Assembly: GCA_947629275.1 (NCBI GenBank)
Contig: CANRDG010000025.1
Span: 1 to 16,858, forward strand
Length of the DNA: 16,858 nucleotides
Direction: 5' to 3'
DNA from: an uncultured Clostridia bacterium
GTDB taxonomy: Bacteria > Bacillota > Clostridia > Oscillospirales > Ruminococcaceae
Below the pieces are notes generated by a model that was not told the origin of the DNA, ran no database searches, and worked only from the letters and a program-made list of their open reading frames with translations. Below are positions 1 to 4,537 of the stretch, in pieces (within the stretch, counting starts at the first letter, position 1; each line of letters begins with the position of its first letter). A program made the translations under genes and the position numbers.

Positions 1-72
1 ATGCTCCCCTTTCATTAGACTTTTTTCGGGTATATTTCTATTATACCATATTGTCTAACAAATGGGGAGCAT
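1..72. repeat. Imperfect 20-bp inverted repeat with 32-bp centre
   Basis: Bases 1-20 and 53-72 are inverted copies of each other with three mismatches; the outermost nine bases (ATGCTCCCC / GGGGAGCAT) match perfectly. The 32-bp AT-rich centre holds no gene. The element lies just where the third cassette copy (about 80-190) loses its similarity to the complete copies, so it may be a small palindromic insertion (MITE-like) or a long hairpin at the 3' end of a transcript. It touches the window edge, so its true left limit is unknown. Confidence 0.5.
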
Positions 73-84
73 TTCAACTCCCAA

Positions 85-154
85 AGTGAAACGGTTATTT
101 TTTATATCTGTTTAGGGAGCTAGCCGCTATCGTACTAGCCAGCACTCCTTTTCT
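85..154 (-). ncRNA. Orphan, truncated copy of the antitoxin-like RNA
   Basis: The minus strand from about base 154 matches the first ~70 nt of the RNAs at 1220 and 1573: a leader with GGCTAG...CTAGCTCCC, then AAAATAACCG and a TTTCACTTTGGGAG stretch. After that the sequence diverges, so the 3' arm of the terminator and the toxin ORF are both missing. A different hairpin (GGGAG-TTGAAATG-CTCCC, about 64-94) follows instead. The promoter is intact (161-189). The 3' end cannot be set because no T-tract follows the hairpin. It may be a decaying remnant, or a solitary RNA acting in trans on the toxin mRNAs of the complete copies. Confidence 0.5.
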
Positions 155-160
155 GTTTAT

Positions 161-189
161 ATTATACACCACAAAAAACTATTTGTCAA
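161..189 (-). promoter_or_regulatory. Promoter of the orphan antitoxin-like RNA
   Basis: On the minus strand, TTGACA (189-184), a 17-bp spacer and TATAAT (166-161) form a perfect sigma-A promoter. The whole promoter is identical to the one at 1538-1566. It begins only about 11 bp after the pilin terminator. Confidence 0.8.
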
Positions 190-200
190 GTATAAAATTA

Positions 201-224
201 AAACCGCCCCATATGAGGCGGTTT
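201..224 (-). terminator. Rho-independent terminator of the pilin gene
   Basis: An 8-bp GC-rich stem (AAACCGCC / GGCGGTTT) has an 8-nt loop and, read on the minus strand, is followed by TTTTAATTTTAT. It lies 36 bp after the pilin stop codon. The opposite strand also has a T-rich tail, so it may work both ways. Confidence 0.8.
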
Positions 225-260
225 AATTGTTTTAATTGTAATTTAAGATTTCAACTTAAA

Positions 261-878
261 TCAAGTAGTAGGTGCTGCTGATGATGTGCCAGTGCCTGAT
301 GCTACTGTTATTGTATCAGCAGTACATGCACCACTCTCAGCGCCACAACCTTGTGCTTTTGCTAAATCGCCAGACTTATAAGCATTCGATGCAGCTGACT
401 GCTTCTTCTCCTGAGCCTTAGGATTAGAACCTACATACAGATCATCAGCGCTCTTTGCGAAAGAAACGCCAACAGGGAAACCGTTCTTGCCGATCCAAAC
501 AACAGCCTTGCTATTCTTGGCATCAACGTTCAAAGATGTGCAAACTGCACAAGAGAAATAGCTAGCGGCTTCTGCTGCACTCAATGAATTGTCAGCACCG
601 GCATAATCAGAAGGAGCGGGAGCAAGTGAATCTTTTCCAGCATCTGTGAGATACAGATCATAGCCCTGGCTGGGAGCCTTCAGGTTAGCAGTTTCAAGCT
701 TTTCAGATGCAGCCATGCACGCTGTGTAAACAGTCTTCGCAGAAGAGTTAGCGGAAGACAGTTTGGAATCCGTTATGTATCCTATCATAGCAGGTACGAG
801 GATAGCAGCAAGGATACCAATGATCGCGATAACAACGATCAGCTCTACGAGTGTAAAGCCCTTGTTTGACTTTTTCAT
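261..878 (-). CDS. Type IV pilin-like protein with prepilin peptidase signal
   Basis: This 205-residue protein is predicted to be a major or minor pilin subunit of a type IV pilus or pseudopilus. The N-terminus has the class III leader: a short basic MKKSNKG, then F at +1 and E at +5 (G-FTLVE), then an unbroken hydrophobic helix to about residue 31. Cleavage would follow G7. The globular part is alanine- and serine-rich with five cysteines, including a CAVC pair and a C-terminal GCGAESGAC, so disulfides are possible; the tail is a low-complexity Ser/Thr/Ala/Gly stretch. The ATG at 878 is chosen over the one at 893 because GAGGTAATTTCT puts the ribosome site 8 nt before it, while the upstream ATG overlaps that site. 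No assembly ATPase, platform protein or peptidase is nearby; the gene is monocistronic with its own promoter and terminator. Ruminococcus albus is known to use such pilins to adhere to cellulose; that this gene does so is inference. Confidence 0.88.
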   Translation of the reverse strand: MKKSNKGFTLVELIVVIAIIGILAAILVPAMIGYITDSKLSSANSSAKTVYTACMAASEKLETANLKAPSQGYDLYLTDAGKDSLAPAPSDYAGADNSLSAAEAASYFSCAVCTSLNVDAKNSKAVVWIGKNGFPVGVSFAKSADDLYVGSNPKAQEKKQSAASNAYKSGDLAKAQGCGAESGACTADTITVASGTGTSSAAPTT

Positions 879-965
879 AGAAATTACCTCCATAAAAATT
901 AAATTTTTGTCCGAGTTTATGAATGAGATGTTAACGATTTAACTTCTCTTTCACCTCTTGTTAAT

Positions 966-994
966 ATTATAGTCGCAATTTGTTTAATAGTCAA
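966..994 (-). promoter_or_regulatory. Pilin gene promoter
   Basis: On the minus strand, TTGACT (994-989), a 17-bp spacer and TATAAT (971-966) predict a start near 959 and an 80-nt leader. The remaining upstream DNA, about 1000-1160, is AT-rich; I see no gene in it, only a short direct repeat of TGTAACC. Confidence 0.8.
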
Positions 995-1184
995 CCGTAT
1001 TTTTATACTTGTAACCATTCTGTAACCTTTTTTGATTTTTTGAACAAATTGTGACTTGAATATAGGTCAAATAGCACAAAAAGGGGTGCGCAAGAGGTGT
1101 GTTTTAACAGTTTGTTCTTATTTTGAGGTCGCGTTTGTTAATTTGTAAAATAATTTCACAGTGCCGCCCACACAAAATCAATGC

Positions 1185-1213
1185 TTGACAAACGCGGCAC
1201 ATTGGTGTATAAT
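1185..1213 (+). promoter_or_regulatory. Promoter of antitoxin-like RNA, copy A
   Basis: TTGACA (1185-1190), a 17-bp spacer and TATAAT (1208-1213) are a perfect sigma-A match. Most of the spacer (1193-1203) differs from copies B and C. A 7-bp inverted repeat, GTGCCGC (1161-1167) and GCGGCAC (1194-1200), straddles the -35 box and could be an operator. Confidence 0.8.
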
Positions 1214-1219
1214 ATATAT

Positions 1220-1322
1220 AGAAAAGGAGTACCGGCTAGTACGATAGCGGCTAGCTCCCAAAAATTATAGGTTACAAAAAATAACCGTTACACTTTGGAG
1301 GGCGTGCGGTTATTTTCTGTTA
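1220..1322 (+). ncRNA. Antitoxin-like antisense RNA, copy A (putative)
   Basis: A ~100-nt RNA is predicted from the promoter at 1185-1213 to the terminator at 1278-1316. The 5' part can fold through GGA...TCC and GCTAG...CTAGC (about 1226-1258) and exposes AGCTCCC, which is complementary to the GGGAG in the toxin ribosome site. The 3' hairpin is shared with the convergent toxin mRNA, so the last ~50 nt of the two RNAs are fully complementary. No credible ORF lies in it. The arrangement matches type I antitoxins such as RNAII of the par/fst locus or RatA (family knowledge); the role here is inferred. Confidence 0.6.
1278..1316. terminator. Two-way terminator between toxin and antitoxin, copy A
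   Basis: AAAATAACCG (1278-1287) pairs with CGGTTATTTT (1307-1316). Inside the 19-nt loop, CAC and GTG can add three pairs. On the minus strand a run TTTTTTGT follows; on the plus strand TTTTCTGTTATT. The loop reads GGAGGG on the plus strand and CCCTCC on the minus strand, the latter complementary to the toxin ribosome site. The toxin stop codon lies inside the stem. Confidence 0.75.
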
Positions 1323-1384
1323 TTCGTTATATTATCAATGTAATATAGAATAATGATAATAAGTATCATGGTTAAATAATCCAT
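1310..1384 (-). CDS. 24-residue hydrophobic peptide, putative type I toxin, copy A
   Basis: The ORF starts ATG at 1384 behind a very strong ribosome site (GGAGGTGGGTATT before ATG) and encodes a 24-residue peptide beginning MDYLTM, with a core ILIIIILYYI and a polar end ITNNRK. One short membrane helix with a basic tail is the usual build of type I toxins (Fst, Ibs, BsrG, TxpA); I do not recognise this sequence as any of them. The coding sequence can fold into two successive hairpins (1320-1353, 13 bp with a 2-nt bulge; 1353-1369, 6 bp). It has its own promoter about 90 bp upstream and a convergent RNA gene overlapping its 3' end. The ORF is short, so coding is judged from the ribosome site, the exact duplication and the architecture. 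Membrane-depolarising toxicity is inferred. Confidence 0.6.
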   Translation of the reverse strand: MDYLTMILIIIILYYIDNITNNRK

Positions 1385-1390
1385 AATACC

Positions 1391-1428
1391 CACCTCCCTC
1401 CTGCCTCTGACAGAGGAGAATATGGGAG
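1391..1428 (-). promoter_or_regulatory. Ribosome-site-sequestering hairpin in toxin A leader
   Basis: In the toxin mRNA, an upstream CTCCC (complement of 1424-1428) can pair with GGGAG of the ribosome site (complement of 1394-1398), and CCTCT/AGAGG (1404-1416) forms a small hairpin between them. This would mask the ribosome site. In copy B the flanking bases differ but the pairing is kept and lengthened to 6 bp. Confidence 0.5.
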
Positions 1429-1470
1429 ATAGCCGCTTTTCCGTCTTCGTACCTCACCGGCACAAAATAT

Positions 1471-1500
1471 ATTGTAACATATTTCGATGGTATTTGTCAA
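1471..1500 (-). promoter_or_regulatory. Toxin promoter, copy A
   Basis: On the minus strand, TTGACA (1500-1495), an 18-bp spacer and TACAAT (1476-1471) predict a start near 1464 and an 80-nt leader. Bases 1501-1537 then lead to the next cassette; I see no gene there, but they resemble the pilin terminator region. Confidence 0.7.
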
Positions 1501-1537
1501 GAAAAGCCGCACCATATGGGCAACTTTAATTTTGTAC

Positions 1538-1566
1538 TTGACAAATAGTTTTTTGTGGTGTATAAT
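1538..1566 (+). promoter_or_regulatory. Promoter of antitoxin-like RNA, copy B
   Basis: TTGACA (1538-1543), a 17-bp spacer and TATAAT (1561-1566) are consensus and identical to the inverted copy at 161-189. Confidence 0.8.
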
Positions 1567-1572
1567 ATATAT

Positions 1573-1675
1573 AGAAAAGGAGTACCGGCTAGTACGATAG
1601 CGGCTAGCTCCCAAAAATTATAGGTTACAAAAAATAACCGTTACACTTTGGAGGGCGTGCGGTTATTTTCTGTTA
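1573..1675 (+). ncRNA. Antitoxin-like antisense RNA, copy B (putative)
   Basis: Predicted RNA with the same sequence as copy A, driven by its own promoter and ending at the hairpin 1631-1669. Because the two RNAs and the two toxin 3' ends are identical, each RNA could silence either toxin mRNA. Confidence 0.6.
1631..1669. terminator. Two-way terminator between toxin and antitoxin, copy B
   Basis: Identical to the copy A hairpin: 10-bp stem, CCCTCC in the toxin-strand loop and T-rich tails on both strands. Confidence 0.75.
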
Positions 1676-1737
1676 TTCGTTATATTATCAATGTAATATA
1701 GAATAATGATAATAAGTATCATGGTTAAATAATCCAT
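1663..1737 (-). CDS. 24-residue hydrophobic peptide, putative type I toxin, copy B
   Basis: Encodes exactly the same peptide as 1310-1384, from identical DNA with the same strong ribosome site. The leader is much longer here (about 180 nt) because of inserted hairpins. An in-frame extension to 1848 exists but would begin at a TTG inside a hairpin stem without a ribosome site, so the short form is chosen. Having two identical peptide genes is consistent with recent duplication or gene conversion. Confidence 0.6.
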   Translation of the reverse strand: MDYLTMILIIIILYYIDNITNNRK

Positions 1738-1784
1738 AATACCCACCTCCCTCCTACCTCTGACTGAGGAGAACAAGGGAGGGG

Positions 1785-1858
1785 AAGTTTTGTGGTTTTT
1801 ATGCGGCTTCAAAAAGTCGCATAAAAATTGCCGACCGTTCGTCGGCAAAACAAAACTT
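1785..1858. repeat. 74-bp three-way-junction insertion in toxin B leader
   Basis: AAGTTTTG (1785-1792) and CAAAACTT (1851-1858) close a stem around two hairpins: TTTTTATGCG/CGCATAAAAA (1796-1827) and TTGCCGAC/GTCGGCAA (1828-1848). Copy A has no counterpart. A further 8-bp hairpin, GCGTCTTC/GAAGACGC (1862-1881), adjoins it and is also absent from copy A. Confidence 0.6.
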
Positions 1859-1922
1859 ATAGCGTCTTCGCAAGAAGACGCGGTTGCCGCTTTCCGTTTC
1901 GTACCTTGTCGGCACCAAATAT

Positions 1923-1952
1923 ATTATAACATATCTTGTCAGTATTTGTCAA
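1923..1952 (-). promoter_or_regulatory. Toxin promoter, copy B
   Basis: On the minus strand, TTGACA (1952-1947), an 18-bp spacer and TATAAT (1928-1923) predict a start near 1916. It is closer to consensus than the copy A toxin promoter (TATAAT instead of TACAAT). Confidence 0.75.
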
Positions 1953-1959
1953 TAAAACA

Positions 1960-2028
1960 AACTGCCCCTTTTATCAGAAGATTTGATATAGAAAACGTAT
2001 CAAAAAGTCTGATAAAATAGGGGCAGTT
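1960..2028. terminator. Long hairpin terminator after rmuC
   Basis: AACTGCCCC-TTTTATCAGA pairs with TCTGATAAAA-TA-GGGGCAGTT: 19 bp with a 2-nt bulge, and an inner TTTGATA/TATCAAA helix. On the minus strand TGTTTTATTG follows; on the plus strand CTTTTTGTG. It lies 26 bp after the rmuC stop, so it most likely ends the rmuC transcript, and it separates rmuC from the toxin B promoter. Confidence 0.75.
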
Positions 2029-2054
2029 CTTTTTGTGTCGTTCATATACGCATA

Positions 2055-3377
2055 TCATTCGCCGCTGTCGTCAGTTCCGTCGTTAAGACCGAGTATCATA
2101 TTCGTATCAAGCGAATTATCAAGCGTTTCAACGCCTCTGAGGCTGCGGCTGATAGCTCTGCTCCTTGTGCCTATGAGCTTATCAAGTTCATCGTCCGCCT
2201 GGCGCAGACGGTTACGTGCAGAATCAAGCACTGTTCCGAACGTGCTGAACTCTTTCTTTGTCGCTTCAAGTATCTTCCACACTTCGCCGCTCTTTTTCTG
2301 TATGGCGAGCGTGCGAAAGCCCATTTGCAGGCTGTTGAGCATAGCCGCCATGGTTGACGGCCCTGCAATATTCACCTTAAAATTACGCTGGAGCGTTTCA
2401 ACAAGCCCCATATTTATTACCTCGGCATACAGCCCCTCGAAAGGCAGGAACATTATTGCAAAGTCTGTAGTATACGGCGGCGCTATGTACTTGTCGTGTA
2501 TGCTTTTTGCACAGCGTTTTATCTCTGAATCGAGGGCGCTGCGCCGCTGCTTCAGAAGCTCAGGATCTCCGCTTTCATATGCTTCGAGCAGGTCTGAAAA
2601 CCTGTCCTGAGGAAATTTGGAGTCTATCGGCAGATAAACGTATTCGCCGTTTTCCGCGCCGGGCAGTTTTACAACGTAATCGACCTTTTCACTGCTGCCG
2701 GGCTTTACGGACTTCTGCGCGCTGTACTGACCCGGGGCTAGTATCTCTTCGAGAATTGCGCCAAGTTGTATCTCGCCGAGCGTTCCCCTTGTCTTTACGT
2801 TTGAAAGAACATTTTTCAGGTCGGTAACGCCGCTCGCGACAGTCTTCATCTCGCCAAGTCCCTTATGCACCTGCTCCAGTCTTTCATTTACCGCCGAGAA
2901 CGACTGCGTAAGCCTGTCGTTGAGCGTTTTCTGCAATTTTTCGTTTACTGTATCGTTTATTTTGTCAAGGCTCTCTCTGTTTTCGGTACGCAGTTTATCA
3001 ATGCTTTCGCTGTTTGACTGCCTTATCTTTTCAAGAGATGCCAGCAGTTCTCCGCTTATTCTGTTAAACTCGGTCTCCAGCCTCAGCAGCTTTTCGTTCA
3101 CGGCTTTTTGCTGCTGTTCCTGAGATGCGCGCAGGTCGCCGCCGAGCCTTGTTATGCTGTTTACGACGGAATCGTTCAGCCTGCTGACGTTGCTCATTAT
3201 TACATCGCTCTGCGTTTTATACTCTTTTTCTAAAAGCTCCGTCTGCCTGCTTATCGACTGAATGTCGTTTTCAAGCTTGTCGGCATTGCCGCTCTTGCCC
3301 TCCCTTACTATAAGAATTATCAAAAGCAGCACGCTGACTGCCGAACACACAAGCGCAAGTATTTCTACAATTTCCAT
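2055..3377 (-). CDS. rmuC: DNA recombination protein RmuC family
   Basis: The 440-residue protein matches the RmuC build: an N-terminal membrane helix (about residues 5-24), a long coiled coil rich in Glu, Gln, Ser and Lys (about 31-175), then a globular RmuC domain with a TRGTLGEIQLGAILEE motif (about 196-211) that resembles the conserved G-x-x-GE-x-x-L block. RmuC proteins have a restriction-nuclease-like fold and limit inverted-repeat rearrangements in E. coli; the biochemical role is not well defined. The end is acidic and low in complexity. The gene follows the DUF4236 gene by 19 bp, with AAAGGAAAAGAGC before the ATG, so both are probably cotranscribed. Its presence beside a repeat-rich region is notable but may be chance. 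Confidence 0.92.
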   Translation of the reverse strand: MEIVEILALVCSAVSVLLLIILIVREGKSGNADKLENDIQSISRQTELLEKEYKTQSDVIMSNVSRLNDSVVNSITRLGGDLRASQEQQQKAVNEKLLRLETEFNRISGELLASLEKIRQSNSESIDKLRTENRESLDKINDTVNEKLQKTLNDRLTQSFSAVNERLEQVHKGLGEMKTVASGVTDLKNVLSNVKTRGTLGEIQLGAILEEILAPGQYSAQKSVKPGSSEKVDYVVKLPGAENGEYVYLPIDSKFPQDRFSDLLEAYESGDPELLKQRRSALDSEIKRCAKSIHDKYIAPPYTTDFAIMFLPFEGLYAEVINMGLVETLQRNFKVNIAGPSTMAAMLNSLQMGFRTLAIQKKSGEVWKILEATKKEFSTFGTVLDSARNRLRQADDELDKLIGTRSRAISRSLRGVETLDNSLDTNMILGLNDGTDDSGE

Positions 3378-3396
3378 GCTCTTTTCCTTTCACTGA

Positions 3397-3972
3397 CTAT
3401 TCAACATTGACTGTAACGGCATTGGTAGTTTTGCCGTCGTAGGTTATTTTTATCGAAGCCGCGCCTTCTTCCACGCCTTTTACGGTAAAATGCACGGTTT
3501 CTGTATATGACTGCTTAAAGCTTACTTCTACTGCGGAAGTATTGTCAACGTCAATATCGAAGTCTTTCTCCTTTGCGCCCGACATATCTTCGCCGCTGCA
3601 ATCGAGAATTATGTTCACGGTCTTGCCCACTGCAACGCTGTATTCTTCCTTGCGCCACTGCATATCGCCGCTTTTGCCGCCTATAACGCCGAAATATTTC
3701 AGCAGCCCGAATATCACAAATATTGCGGCTATTACAGAGCATATCGCGGAAATAACGACCTTAGACTTACTTCCCTTTTTGCTTTTTGAGCCGCTTGAAG
3801 TGGTATACGACAGCCCTGTGCCGGGTATGCCTATTGTAGTGGTTTGTCTGCCGCTGGTGCTTACGGTATGGTGCACGCCCTTTGTACCCATGGTAACGCT
3901 CGCGCTCTTTTTGCTGAGGTTGACCCTTGTATTGTCGTTGACTTTTACGCTTTTATGAAAATTAAGTCCCAT
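3397..3972 (-). CDS. DUF4236 N-terminal domain membrane protein
   Basis: This 191-residue protein begins MGLNFHKSVKVN and continues through VNLSKKSASVTMGTKG and GIPGTGLSYT, the typical DUF4236 sequence (about residues 1-57) found at the N-terminus of many bacterial proteins of unknown role. A lysine/serine linker is followed by one membrane helix (about 72-95) and an outward-facing beta-rich domain (about 100-191) that resembles bacterial Ig-like modules, ending KITYDGKTTNAVTVNVE. The start at 3972 is chosen over the upstream ATG at 4185 because the domain begins there, an AAAGGTG ribosome site precedes it, and the upstream stretch contains the promoter and overlaps tadA. The DUF4236 part would be cytoplasmic. 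The function is unknown. Confidence 0.82.
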   Translation of the reverse strand: MGLNFHKSVKVNDNTRVNLSKKSASVTMGTKGVHHTVSTSGRQTTTIGIPGTGLSYTTSSGSKSKKGSKSKVVISAICSVIAAIFVIFGLLKYFGVIGGKSGDMQWRKEEYSVAVGKTVNIILDCSGEDMSGAKEKDFDIDVDNTSAVEVSFKQSYTETVHFTVKGVEEGAASIKITYDGKTTNAVTVNVE

Positions 3973-4018
3973 GTTTTTCACCTTTCCTGTCGGGTATGTT
4001 TTTCTATACATATATAAT

Positions 4019-4047
4019 AGTATAACACAAAACACAGCAAACGTCAA
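4019..4047 (-). promoter_or_regulatory. Promoter of the DUF4236-rmuC unit
   Basis: On the minus strand, TTGACG (4047-4042), a 17-bp spacer and TATACT (4024-4019) lie between the tadA stop and the DUF4236 start, giving a leader of about 40 nt. Confidence 0.7.
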
Positions 4048-4081
4048 GCGTTTACTGTGTAAAAAAGTTCTCTGCAAAAAA

Positions 4082-4537
4082 TTATTTGCTCCGCAGGGTC
4101 TTGAAAAAATCTGAAAGTATATCAGCGCACTCTTGCTGCATAACGCCGCCTTGGAGCTGTGGTTTATGGTTATATGGCAGCTCAAACAGCTTTACAACGC
4201 TTTCGCACGAGCCTGCTTTTTTATCATACGCGCCGAAAACCACGCGTTCTATACGAGAATTTATTATCGCTCCGCAGCACATAGGGCATGGTTCGAGCGT
4301 TACGAACATTTCGCAGTCTATAAGCCGCCAGCCGCCAAGAGTTCTGCTTGCCTCATTTATCGCAATTATTTCGGCATGGGCAAGGGGGCTTTTGCCGCTC
4401 TCGCGCAGGTTATAGCCCTCCCCCACTATCTCGCCTGTGGACTTTTTCACTACCACCGCGCCTACGGGTACTTCGCCCAGATCAGCAGCTTTTTTTGCAA
4501 GCTCTACCGCGCGCGACATATACTCCTCGTCAGTCAT
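4082..4537 (-). CDS. tadA: tRNA-specific adenosine deaminase TadA
   Basis: The 151-residue cytoplasmic enzyme converts adenosine 34 to inosine in the anticodon of tRNA-Arg(ACG), allowing wobble decoding. The cytidine-deaminase fold is clear: HAE at 54-56 (zinc ligand H54, catalytic E56) and PCPMC at 83-87 (zinc ligands C84 and C87). The following residues C-C-GA-IINSRI and the VVFGAYDKKAGSC segment are typical of TadA rather than of cytidine deaminase. Length is normal for the family. The start overlaps the end of the upstream transporter gene by 8 bp, so translation is probably coupled. I see no clear terminator before the next promoter at 4047. Confidence 0.95.
   Translation of the reverse strand: MTDEEYMSRAVELAKKAADLGEVPVGAVVVKKSTGEIVGEGYNLRESGKSPLAHAEIIAINEASRTLGGWRLIDCEMFVTLEPCPMCCGAIINSRIERVVFGAYDKKAGSCESVVKLFELPYNHKPQLQGGVMQQECADILSDFFKTLRSK

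Larger units (their letters stand above)
1204..1420. repeat. Cassette repeat, copy A
   Basis: Bases 1204-1402 are identical to 1557-1755 (199 bp); with two mismatches the match extends to 1420/1773. The repeat spans the antitoxin -10 box, the whole short RNA, the two-way terminator, the toxin ORF and its ribosome site. The full unit, 1185-1500, is bounded by TTGACAAA at the left and TATTTGTCAA at the right. Confidence 0.9.
1557..1773. repeat. Cassette repeat, copy B
   Basis: Second member of the 199-bp identical pair (1557-1755 equals 1204-1402; two mismatches to 1773). The full unit, 1538-1952, starts TTGACAAATA and ends TATTTGTCAA, a perfect 10-bp terminal inverted repeat. It is about 100 bp longer than copy A because of extra hairpin DNA at about 1785-1881. 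Confidence 0.9.

Noticed and set aside
1372..1614. 80-codon minus-strand frame across both cassettes
   Set aside because: It runs antisense through the copy B RNA and its promoter and then out of frame through the toxin A leader; composition is unlike a protein.
1663..1848. 61-codon minus-strand frame that extends the copy B peptide upstream
   Set aside because: It would start at a TTG inside a hairpin stem with no ribosome site, and copy A has no such extension; the 24-codon form has a strong site and is duplicated exactly.
1220..1970. CRISPR array, suggested by the regularly repeated stem-loops
   Set aside because: Only two long (199-bp) repeats plus one partial copy, with promoters and an ORF inside; no short repeat-spacer pattern and no cas gene.
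2035..2610. Plus-strand 191-codon frame opposite rmuC
   Set aside because: It is antisense to the conserved RmuC domain, Ser-rich, and has no credible ribosome site.
3973..4185. N-terminal extension of the DUF4236 protein to an upstream ATG
   Set aside because: It overlaps tadA and contains the promoter of the gene itself; the domain starts exactly at the MGLNF methionine with its own ribosome site.
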